54,849 bases of DNA, from assembly GCA_032250905.1 (NCBI GenBank), contig JAVVEQ010000019.1, positions 1 through 54,849 of the forward strand, in the 5' to 3' direction. The notes below the pieces were generated by a model. It worked only from the letters and a program-made list of their open reading frames with translations, was not told where the DNA came from and searched no databases. The translations under genes were made by a program, and so were the position numbers. How positions within the stretch are numbered: position 1 is the first letter of the stretch; each line of letters opens with the position of its first letter. The stretch comes from Desulfotignum sp032250905 (lineage in GTDB: Bacteria; Desulfobacterota; Desulfobacteria; Desulfobacterales; Desulfobacteraceae). Below are positions 27,176-34,219 of the stretch, piece by piece.

Positions 27176-28495
27176 TCAGGTATTGCGCAGATCTGTGATG
27201 CCTTGCAGAATGATGTCAAACAATGGTTTGACATCCATTTCTTCCAGACAGGAAAAAGCCACCCGGATGTTGCGTTCACCAATGGCGATCAGGCCGACGC
27301 CGTATTTGTCCAGCAGATGAAGCCGGAGCTGTTCCGCATCCACATCCTTCAGACGGATACACATGAAATAACCGGAATTGAACGGATACACGTCAAAACC
27401 GGATTGATATGAGGGATCCGCCAGAACTGTCTTGATCTTGGCCGCCCGCTGATTGAGCAGGTGAAATTTTTCCTGTTTCTGGACATGATAGTCTGGATCC
27501 GCCATGGCTTTGAGCAAAATGGCCTGACCCAGATGGGAGGCATTGGAGATATTGCCCCGGATACATCCGGCCGTCTTTTTTTCCAGGGCCTGGTTCAGTC
27601 CATCGATCTTTGCCGGGTCGGTTGCCATGCCGTAGGTGATAAATCCCACCCGGAATCCCCATACGTAATCTTCCTTGGTGGCGCCGTCCAGCTTGATGGC
27701 TGCCAGGCGCGCATGTCTGCCCGCCAGTCTGGCAAACAGAGATTCTTTGCTGGTTTCTTCATCGTAAAACAGCCCGAAATAGGCATCATCACAGGCCACC
27801 ACTACATTGGTGCCCGATTCTGCGATATCCAGCAGGATGTCAGCCACCCGGTCCCTTTCCTTTCGGGTCAGGGAATACCCACTGGGATTGTGAGGAAAGT
27901 TCAGCACGGTGACGATTTTATCGTTTATTTCCGCCTGGGCCCGCATCACGGATTCAAAATCATCCACATTGAACCGGGTCAATGCATCATCATACGCCCG
28001 GTAATGAACAATTTTCGCCTGGTTGCGCACCGTAAATGTCATGTTGTAATTACCCCACATCATGTCCGGCAGGATGATCACATCCCCTGGATCAATCCAC
28101 ATGTCGGAAAATATGCTGACTCCATGGGTAATCCCCGAGGTGACTACGGGCAGACTGATATCGCACCCGGTCAGCGACGGATTCTTTTCATAAAGGTCTT
28201 TTTTCCATTGTTCCCGCAATCCGGGCAGGCCGAATGACGGGGCATAGGGCAGATAATCGTCAGGTTCGATACCCTGAACGAACCGGGTCACAGCGGGCAG
28301 GTTCAATACATGCCCCCCCTGTTTGGCAATCCCGATGGTGGCATTGATTTTATGGGCCTTGATTTTGGCTTCCGCACTCTGGCTCAAGATGCCTTTGGGA
28401 AAAAACAGGGCCTTTCCCATATTCGACAACATTTCCATGATATGGGGATTGGCTTGAGAAATAAGATCATTGAGTTCTTTTGCAATCACGTTCAT
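27176..28495 (-). CDS. PLP-dependent aminotransferase, class I/II
   Basis: A 439-residue fold-type I PLP enzyme. Visible features are PDMMWGNYNMTF, the Asn/Pro motif VLNFPHNPSGYSLT, VACDDAYFGLFYDEE with the PLP-binding Asp and Tyr, and the probable Schiff-base lysine in KLDGATKEDYVWGFRVGF. Arg near the C-terminus (NIRVAFSCLEE) would bind the substrate carboxylate. It is longer than typical AspC. The amino donor cannot be predicted. The ATG at 28495 has GAGGAATCTGCTG before it; an in-frame reading to 28561 runs through the upstream terminator and is rejected. Cotranscription with the ClC gene is likely. Confidence 0.85.
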   Translation of the reverse strand: MNVIAKELNDLISQANPHIMEMLSNMGKALFFPKGILSQSAEAKIKAHKINATIGIAKQGGHVLNLPAVTRFVQGIEPDDYLPYAPSFGLPGLREQWKKDLYEKNPSLTGCDISLPVVTSGITHGVSIFSDMWIDPGDVIILPDMMWGNYNMTFTVRNQAKIVHYRAYDDALTRFNVDDFESVMRAQAEINDKIVTVLNFPHNPSGYSLTRKERDRVADILLDIAESGTNVVVACDDAYFGLFYDEETSKESLFARLAGRHARLAAIKLDGATKEDYVWGFRVGFITYGMATDPAKIDGLNQALEKKTAGCIRGNISNASHLGQAILLKAMADPDYHVQKQEKFHLLNQRAAKIKTVLADPSYQSGFDVYPFNSGYFMCIRLKDVDAEQLRLHLLDKYGVGLIAIGERNIRVAFSCLEEMDVKPLFDIILQGITDLRNT

Positions 28496-28518
28496 CAGCA
28501 GATTCCTCACAAAAAAGC

Positions 28519-28570
28519 AAAAAAAAAACTCTGCGGCTTTTTGATGAAGATGAAAAACCACAGAGTTTTT
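28519..28570 (-). terminator. Intrinsic terminator after the PxxKW gene
   Basis: The arms AAAACTCTG (28525-28533) and CAGAGTTTT (28561-28569) pair perfectly, and inner GG/CC and TTTTT/AAAAA blocks extend the stem. On the minus strand the hairpin is followed by a run of T (A-run on plus, 28519-28528). It lies between the PxxKW gene and the aminotransferase start. The A-rich arms make it potentially active on both strands. Confidence 0.7.
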
Positions 28571-28588
28571 AAAATGCGGTCAAAAAAA

Positions 28589-28861
28589 TTATCTTCTCTT
28601 TGATGCCTTGATGGGGTTGATTTTCTGCTTTTTAGTCTCGGCCGTGGTCTTGATATGCGTGGCCATGTTACAAGAGCCGCTTTTCCATTTCAGGGACGGA
28701 TCCGGCGCAGCCGTGCAATACATGCCGGTGGGATATTCAGACATTCTCTGACATCCCATGCATTCTTCCACGACCGGCAGGCAGTTGCCTTCGTTGTAAC
28801 TGCAGCCGGCGGCTGTCATGAATACACAGTCTTCCCCTTCCCTAATTGTTGTACAGATCAT
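28589..28861 (-). CDS. PxxKW-family cysteine-rich protein
   Basis: A 90-residue protein with eight cysteines in its first 65 residues, including ECMGCQRM and CNMATH, and the family motif PSLKW (PxxKW). Such small proteins occur in sulfate-reducing Desulfobacterota; their function is unknown. The cysteine pairs suggest a metal or iron-sulfur site. The C-terminus is strongly basic (KKQKINPIKASKRR), which could bind nucleic acid or ribosomes. The start has AGGA 12 bases upstream, a rather long spacing. A terminator follows 20 bases beyond the stop, so it is probably a single-gene transcript. Confidence 0.75.
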   Translation of the reverse strand: MICTTIREGEDCVFMTAAGCSYNEGNCLPVVEECMGCQRMSEYPTGMYCTAAPDPSLKWKSGSCNMATHIKTTAETKKQKINPIKASKRR

Positions 28862-29143
28862 GATGCAATTTTCCTAAATACTTGTGGTTGAATTTATCAA
28901 AGCCCTGAAAACCCCGGTGTTTCGATATAAAACAGGGTGTTTCAAGGCGGTCTGATTGTCACTGTTTTCCGTTTCGGGACGATTAACCTGACCCTGATAT
29001 CATAAAAAAGCGTAAAATGTCAATTAAAGATCGATTTTTTATTCATTTTTCCCGGGTGAATTTTTTTATGGGAAAAACGTATGGACTGGTGTATAACCCA
29101 GAAAACATTTCAACCATGAACTTATGAATTCAGCCATTCAATT
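28862..29143. other. Intergenic region between divergent PxxKW gene and kdsD
   Basis: 282 bases, AT-rich, no ORF supported. A minus-strand promoter candidate, TTGACA (29018-29023), 18 bases, CTGATA on plus (TATCAG, 28994-28999), could serve the PxxKW gene with a leader of ~125 bases. No convincing plus-strand promoter for kdsD was found. Confidence 0.4.
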
Positions 29144-30130
29144 ATGATGATCATATCCAAAGCCAAAGATGTATTGGAAATCGAAGCCCAGGGCATTTTG
29201 TCCCTGGCGAAAAAACTGGATCAGGACTTTGAATCGCTTGTCCAGGAAATCTGTGTTTCACCGGGTCGGGTGATTATTTCGGGAATTGGGAAATCCGGAC
29301 TGATCGGTCGAAAAATCGCCGCCACATTGATCAGCACCGGCACCAACGCCATGTTTCTGCACCCGGTGGAAGCCGTGCATGGGGATTTGGGTATGGTGAG
29401 TCCTCACGATGTCTTTATTGCAATTTCCAACAGCGGGGAAACCAGTGAACTCAACCAGCTGTTGCCCGTGATCCGGGGGATCGGCTGTCGACTGGCTGGA
29501 TTCACTGGAAATCCCAAATCCACCATGGCGGGATATTGTGACCTGGTCATTGACACAGGGGTTGAAAAAGAAGCCTGCCCCTTCAATATGACCCCTACTG
29601 CCTCCACCACTGCCCAGCTGGCCATGGGAGACGCTTTGGCCGTGGTGCTGATTGAAAAAAAGAAGTTCCGGGAAACCGATTTCATGCGGTCTCATCCCGG
29701 CGGTGCTCTGGGGCAGCGCCTGGCCAGCCGGGTTGGCCAGATCATGCTGGCGGCGAACCAGGCCCCGTGTGCATTTGTGGAAGAAACCATGGTATCGGCC
29801 CTTGAAACCATGGACCGCTTCAGTCTGGGCGCCGTGGTGATACTCAACCGGGAGGGGCAGTTGAAGGGCATCATTACCGATGGGGATATCCGCCATATTA
29901 TCGCTCAGGGAACCACGGATTTTCACCATTTGAAGACAGGTGATGTCATGACCCGGAATCCCCGCTGTTCCAGTGAGGATGCATACCTGTACGATGCATT
30001 GAACCTGATGGAAAAGTATGAGATCACGGTGCTGCCCGTCGTCGATTCAGACAACCGTCTGAAAGGCATTTTGCATCTGCACGATATTCTCGGGAAAGGA
30101 TCTTTCAAATTCAATGGAGGCAGTCGATGA
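29144..30130 (+). CDS. kdsD: Arabinose-5-phosphate isomerase (KdsD/KpsF/GutQ family)
   Basis: Interconverts ribulose-5-phosphate and arabinose-5-phosphate, the first step toward the Kdo sugar of lipopolysaccharide. The 328-residue protein has an N-terminal SIS domain (about 35-165) with ISGIGKSGLIGRKIA, FLHPVEAVHGDLGMV and ISNSGETSEL, then MTPTASTTAQLAMGDALAV and the SHPGGALGQRL motif, and two CBS domains (about 200-325). Its 3' end overlaps pfk by 4 bases. It supplies the same envelope pathway as the lpx operon earlier in the window. Confidence 0.92.
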   Translation: MMIISKAKDVLEIEAQGILSLAKKLDQDFESLVQEICVSPGRVIISGIGKSGLIGRKIAATLISTGTNAMFLHPVEAVHGDLGMVSPHDVFIAISNSGETSELNQLLPVIRGIGCRLAGFTGNPKSTMAGYCDLVIDTGVEKEACPFNMTPTASTTAQLAMGDALAVVLIEKKKFRETDFMRSHPGGALGQRLASRVGQIMLAANQAPCAFVEETMVSALETMDRFSLGAVVILNREGQLKGIITDGDIRHIIAQGTTDFHHLKTGDVMTRNPRCSSEDAYLYDALNLMEKYEITVLPVVDSDNRLKGILHLHDILGKGSFKFNGGSR

Positions 30131-31455
30131 TACCCTCTGATCTGTATACGGACATCCCGGAGCTGGGAAAGGCCAATATCGTCTCTCCCATCAAACGGGT
30201 GACCCGATCCACCCAGCGCAAGCACTCCTTTATTTCAGATGAATCCCGGATCATTGTGGACATTCAGACGGAATATGTGCAGGGTGCCGTCGATACCGGT
30301 CAGGCGTTGCTCAGTTTTGAACAGGCCGGTCCCAGGGACAAGATCTATTTTGATCCCAGCAAATTGAAGTGCGCCATCGTGACCTGCGGGGGGTTGTGTC
30401 CAGGCCTCAATGACATCATTCGGGCCGTGGTTCTGGAACTGTACCATATTTACCATGTCAAAACCATCTATGGTATCCGTCATGGGCTTCAGGGCTTTAT
30501 TCCGGAATACGGCCATGACATCCTGGACCTGACACCTGAAACGGTGGCCGGTATTCAGGACAGGGGCGGAACCATTCTCGGGTCTTCCCGGGGCAGCCAG
30601 GACATTGGTGTGGTCGTGGATTGCCTGGAACGGATGAGCATAGGCATTCTGTTCATGGTGGGGGGAGACGGCACCCTGATGGCATCCAAAAAGATTGCCG
30701 AGGAGATTGAAAAAAGAAATTTAAAAATCTCGGTGGTGGGGATTCCCAAAACGATTGACAATGATATTTTTCTGGTATCCCGGTCGTTTGGATTTGATTC
30801 TGCAGTGGATGTGGCGACCCTGGCCATCAAAGGCGCCCATAATGAAGCTGAGGCATACCCCAACGGCATCGGCCTGATCAAGCTGATGGGCCGCCATTCT
30901 GGATTTCTGGCCGCCACGGCTGCATTGGCTCAGCAGGATGCCAATTTTGTGCTGATTCCGGAGGTGGATATCGACCTGTATGGTGAAAACGGTTTTCTTC
31001 CTGCCCTGGAAAACCGCCTCAAAACAAGAAACCATGCTGTGGTGATCGTGGCGGAAGGCGCCGGTCAGAATTTCTTTGAAAACAGCGAAAAAAAATACGA
31101 TCCTTCAGGTAACATTATACTCCAGGATATCGGCCTGTTTCTCAAGAAAAAAATCACCGAATGGTTCGATGCCAGAAATATGGATATTTCCCTGAAATAC
31201 ATTGATCCTGCCTATATTATCCGCAGCCTGGCAGCCAATTCCAATGACAGTGTGTTCTGCGGGTTGCTCGGACGCGATGCCGTCCATGCCGGAATGGCCG
31301 GAAAAACCAAACTGCTCGTCAGTTACTGGAACAACCATTATGTGCACGTTCCCATGGAAGCCTCTGCCGGACGGCAGAAACGGCTGGATCCCAATGGCCG
31401 TTTATGGCAGTCGGTTCTGGAAGCCACCGGCCAGGACGTCTACTTCGGCGGATAG
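30127..31455 (+). CDS. 6-phosphofructokinase (group III type)
   Basis: Phosphorylates fructose-6-phosphate. The 442-residue protein has CGGLCPGLNDIIRAVV for nucleotide binding, GGDGTLMASKK at 179-189, the catalytic PKTIDND at 207-213 and MGRHSGFLAA. The residue pair that separates donors is mixed: Gly182 in GGDGT is typical of ATP enzymes, while Lys208 in PKTIDND is typical of PPi enzymes. This pairing is known in plant-like, long group III enzymes, many of which use ATP. A 70-residue N-terminal extension precedes the core. The start overlaps the kdsD stop by 4 bases, so the two are translated from one mRNA. Confidence 0.88.
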   Translation: MIPSDLYTDIPELGKANIVSPIKRVTRSTQRKHSFISDESRIIVDIQTEYVQGAVDTGQALLSFEQAGPRDKIYFDPSKLKCAIVTCGGLCPGLNDIIRAVVLELYHIYHVKTIYGIRHGLQGFIPEYGHDILDLTPETVAGIQDRGGTILGSSRGSQDIGVVVDCLERMSIGILFMVGGDGTLMASKKIAEEIEKRNLKISVVGIPKTIDNDIFLVSRSFGFDSAVDVATLAIKGAHNEAEAYPNGIGLIKLMGRHSGFLAATAALAQQDANFVLIPEVDIDLYGENGFLPALENRLKTRNHAVVIVAEGAGQNFFENSEKKYDPSGNIILQDIGLFLKKKITEWFDARNMDISLKYIDPAYIIRSLAANSNDSVFCGLLGRDAVHAGMAGKTKLLVSYWNNHYVHVPMEASAGRQKRLDPNGRLWQSVLEATGQDVYFGG

Positions 31456-31467
31456 ATCACTGCCGTG

Positions 31468-33084
31468 TCAGCGACCCAGTTCCACAAACCGGTTGTTTTT
31501 GATTGTGATCAGAAACAATTCTTTACGGGCTGCCCCGTTTTTGTCAAAAAGGGTTCTACCGGTGGCGCCTTCAAAAATTCTTTCTTCCAGAAGTGCTTCT
31601 TTCAGACGCGTTCGGGAATCCACAGTGGGATCCATGGCGCGTGACAGCATGATCTGTACGGTATCATAAAAAATGGCTTCCAGATAACCGGGGGAGTCTC
31701 CATACAGGGTTGAAAAGGCATGGTTGAACCGGACCGTGGCAGGCTTGCGGCTGTGTTCGAAATACCCTTCCGTGATGATGGTATTCTGGTTGTAACCTCG
31801 GGTTTGATCCAGCAGGTTCTGGTGGTGCCAGAGGTTGGTGCCCAGCAGCACGATGTCCCGAATGTCGTTGAAAGCCAGTTGAGGAAGTATCATGTTGACC
31901 CGGGAGGCTGCATCCGGAATGAAAAGGGCCTCGAAATCGAAGGTGACAAGATCGGAAGCATCGCTGTCTGATGGTTCCAGAGGATGATCCGTTTGCTTTG
32001 TGAATTTTCGGATGGTATCGGTGAAATCGGTTCTGTTGCCGTCATACGCCTGCATTTGCTCCAGCTTCGTGCCATATTCGGACACCGCTTCCGAAAACAG
32101 CTCCATGTGCCGCCTGCCATAGGGCTCATCCGGGTATAGAATTGCGACCTTTTCCAGGCCCAGTGTTCTGAATACATATGCAGCCAGGGTCTGTACCTGC
32201 ATTCGGGGTGTGATAAAATTGGAAAACAGGTAATCCCCGGACAAAGCAAACTCCTCTTTCTGTGTCAGAGCAATCAGCGGGATCTTCAGGTCCTGGGCAC
32301 GGGCACCCGCAGCATCTACGGACAGAAGTGGACCGACAATACCCGTCACATGGGCCTGATCCAGTTCTTCCACGCATGCAGCGGCAATGTCAGGATCCCC
32401 CTGGGTATCTTTGATGACAACAGTGAACTTGCGGCCGTGGACACGGGTCATTTCCTGGATGGCCAGTTGAATGCCTTTCAATGCTTTTTCTCCGTATGGC
32501 GCATATTTTCCGGACAGCGGCAGCAGGCACCCGATGGTATCTTTTTTAAAAAGTGTCTGTCGGATCATCGCTATCAGCGACTGTGCATCAGTCACCCGGG
32601 GGTGATCCGGCCAGCGGTCTGTGAACTGTGTCAGCACGGACAAGGCCTTTGTATACGCGGTATCCTGGGCAAGGTTGACCCCCAGCCAGTAGTGCAGCAG
32701 CGGTTCGGGCACCGCCAGGCCGGGTGATTCCAGAAATGTTTGAATCAGGGCGGGGGTTGATCGGGCCAGCAACTGATCCACTGTTTCGATGATCTGTTGT
32801 GTTTGCAGTGCGTCCAGATTCAGGGTCAGGGCCTGATTATACGTATAGAATGCATTTTTTAAATCACCGGATTCCATAAACGCGGCAGCATCGGATTCCA
32901 GTTTTTTCAACCGGATTGCGGTTCGGGCGGCTTGATCCAGCTCGGGAGCCACGGTTACAGGAGGTTCTTCAGAAGGCGTCTGAATCCGCCTGGGGGCACA
33001 TCCCCATATTGCACAAAACAGAAATACGGCTGAGATGCCGGCCAGGAAATAGATGATCAGGGAATGTCGAAGTGTCATATACAT
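31468..33084 (-). CDS. Penicillin-binding protein activator-like lipoprotein (LpoA / periplasmic binding fold)
   Basis: A 538-residue envelope protein. A signal peptide (LIIYFLAGISAVFLFCAIWGC) is followed by a candidate lipidated Cys29, although the -2 residue is Trp, which is unusual. Residues ~40-180 look like TPR helices (FMESGDLKNAFYTYNQALTL). From ~180 a type I periplasmic-binding fold begins with GCLLPLSGKYAPYGEKALKG, IVGPLLSVDAAGA and VAILYPDEPYGRRHME. This layout matches LpoA/YraM-type PBP activators, and also branched-chain amino acid binding proteins; with no ABC permease nearby, the former is favoured. It may share a transcript with miaA. Confidence 0.75.
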   Translation of the reverse strand: MYMTLRHSLIIYFLAGISAVFLFCAIWGCAPRRIQTPSEEPPVTVAPELDQAARTAIRLKKLESDAAAFMESGDLKNAFYTYNQALTLNLDALQTQQIIETVDQLLARSTPALIQTFLESPGLAVPEPLLHYWLGVNLAQDTAYTKALSVLTQFTDRWPDHPRVTDAQSLIAMIRQTLFKKDTIGCLLPLSGKYAPYGEKALKGIQLAIQEMTRVHGRKFTVVIKDTQGDPDIAAACVEELDQAHVTGIVGPLLSVDAAGARAQDLKIPLIALTQKEEFALSGDYLFSNFITPRMQVQTLAAYVFRTLGLEKVAILYPDEPYGRRHMELFSEAVSEYGTKLEQMQAYDGNRTDFTDTIRKFTKQTDHPLEPSDSDASDLVTFDFEALFIPDAASRVNMILPQLAFNDIRDIVLLGTNLWHHQNLLDQTRGYNQNTIITEGYFEHSRKPATVRFNHAFSTLYGDSPGYLEAIFYDTVQIMLSRAMDPTVDSRTRLKEALLEERIFEGATGRTLFDKNGAARKELFLITIKNNRFVELGR

Positions 33085-33139
33085 TTCTTTTTTTTTGTAA
33101 TGTCAAAATTGTTGTCGCGATCGTGACTATAGGCAAATT

Positions 33140-34057
33140 TCAGGTCGATGTCAAAAAATCTTTGACCAGTGCAGCTGCCCGATCGGTTTGAGAAGGGGTA
33201 ATCCAGACAATACCCGGCTCTTTTCTGAACCAGGTGAACTGCCGTTTGGCATACCGCCGTGTATCCCTTTTCAAAAGCGATACCGCTGTGTCCAGATCGA
33301 CGTCTTTGTTGATGACCCATCCCATGTGACGGTATCCAATGGACTGCATGGATTTCAGATTCAGATCATATCCTTTTTTCACCAGATCCTGTACTTCAGA
33401 AAGAAGCCCTTGAGACATCATCATATCCACCCGCTGATTGATGCGGTCATAAAGGTCACGGCGGTCCATATAAAGTCCTAAGGTCAGACTGTGGTACCGG
33501 GGGCGGGTGAGCGGCTGCTGGGTCTGTTTCCGTGATATGGGGATGCCGGTGGTCAGAAACACCTCAAGCGCCCGGATGATTCGGAATCCGTCATGGGGAT
33601 GGATACGTTTTGCTGCAGAAGGATCACATGCTTCCAGCTGCTGGTGAAGATAGAGACTTCCTTTTTTTTCAAGGGTTTCGGTCAGTCCGGCCAGGGTGTC
33701 CTGACATGCCGGGTGAGAACGGAACAGGCCGTATAACAGTGCCCGGATATACAGACCGGTACCGCCGGCCACGATCGGAATCCGGTTTTTTTTTATAATG
33801 GTATCGATGGCCTGGTCGGCCAGGTGCGCATACTGTCCGGCATCAAAATCTTCTGCCGGATCCAGAAAATCCACCAGATGGTGACAGGCTTCGGCCCGTT
33901 CCGACGCATCGGGTTTGGCAGTACCAATGGCCATCTGTTTATAGATCTGCATGGAGTCGGCCCCGATGATTTCACCATTGAATGTCTTTGCCAGAAAAAT
34001 GGCAAAACCGGTCTTTCCGATTCCAGTGGGACCGCATATCGTAATGATTTTTTTCAT
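33140..34057 (-). CDS. miaA: tRNA dimethylallyltransferase
   Basis: Prenylates A37 of tRNAs reading U-starting codons. The 305-residue protein has the P-loop in MKKIITICGPTGIGKTGFA, the family motif IIGADSMQIYKQMAIGTAKP, PIVAGGTGLYIRALLYG, and the C-terminal RRYAKRQFTWFRKEPGI. It is divergent from the hdrA operon; the 162-base gap between them holds overlapping promoters. Confidence 0.95.
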   Translation of the reverse strand: MKKIITICGPTGIGKTGFAIFLAKTFNGEIIGADSMQIYKQMAIGTAKPDASERAEACHHLVDFLDPAEDFDAGQYAHLADQAIDTIIKKNRIPIVAGGTGLYIRALLYGLFRSHPACQDTLAGLTETLEKKGSLYLHQQLEACDPSAAKRIHPHDGFRIIRALEVFLTTGIPISRKQTQQPLTRPRYHSLTLGLYMDRRDLYDRINQRVDMMMSQGLLSEVQDLVKKGYDLNLKSMQSIGYRHMGWVINKDVDLDTAVSLLKRDTRRYAKRQFTWFRKEPGIVWITPSQTDRAAALVKDFLTST

Positions 34058-34093
34058 GGATCGACCGTGCGCAAGGGTTTTGTTCGATAATGG

Positions 34094-34123
34094 TTGACAT
34101 TGTTTGACAGATGGTTTTATAAC
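34094..34123 (+). promoter_or_regulatory. Candidate promoter of the hdrA-flx operon
   Basis: TTGACA (34094-34099), 18 bases, TATAAC (34118-34123). The expected start is near 34130, giving a leader of about 90 bases. A second TTGACA sits 10 bases downstream of the first (34104-34109). The 18-bp dyad at 34132-34149 lies directly at the predicted start. Confidence 0.5.
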
Positions 34124-34145
34124 ATACTTTTTTAATTGATAACAA
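34116..34145 (-). promoter_or_regulatory. Candidate promoter of miaA
   Basis: On the minus strand TTGTTA (34140-34145), 18 bases, TATAAA (34116-34121). Its -10 overlaps that of the opposite hdrA promoter and its -35 lies in the dyad, so the two promoters may exclude each other. Confidence 0.38.
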
Positions 34146-34149
34146 TTAA
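34132..34149. promoter_or_regulatory. 18-bp operator-like dyad between miaA and hdrA
   Basis: TTAATTG, four bases ATAA, CAATTAA: a perfect 7-bp inverted repeat. It sits at the predicted start of the hdrA transcript and over the -35 of miaA. Its size and symmetry resemble sites of redox repressors such as Rex (7-4-7), but the arms differ from TTGTGAA/TTGTTAA, so the regulator is unknown. Confidence 0.45.
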
Positions 34150-34219
34150 TAATAAGGAAAATCTTTAAGACATTTATAAGACTGATATCGTTTTAAGAAC
34201 CAAACAGGAGAGACAAAGA

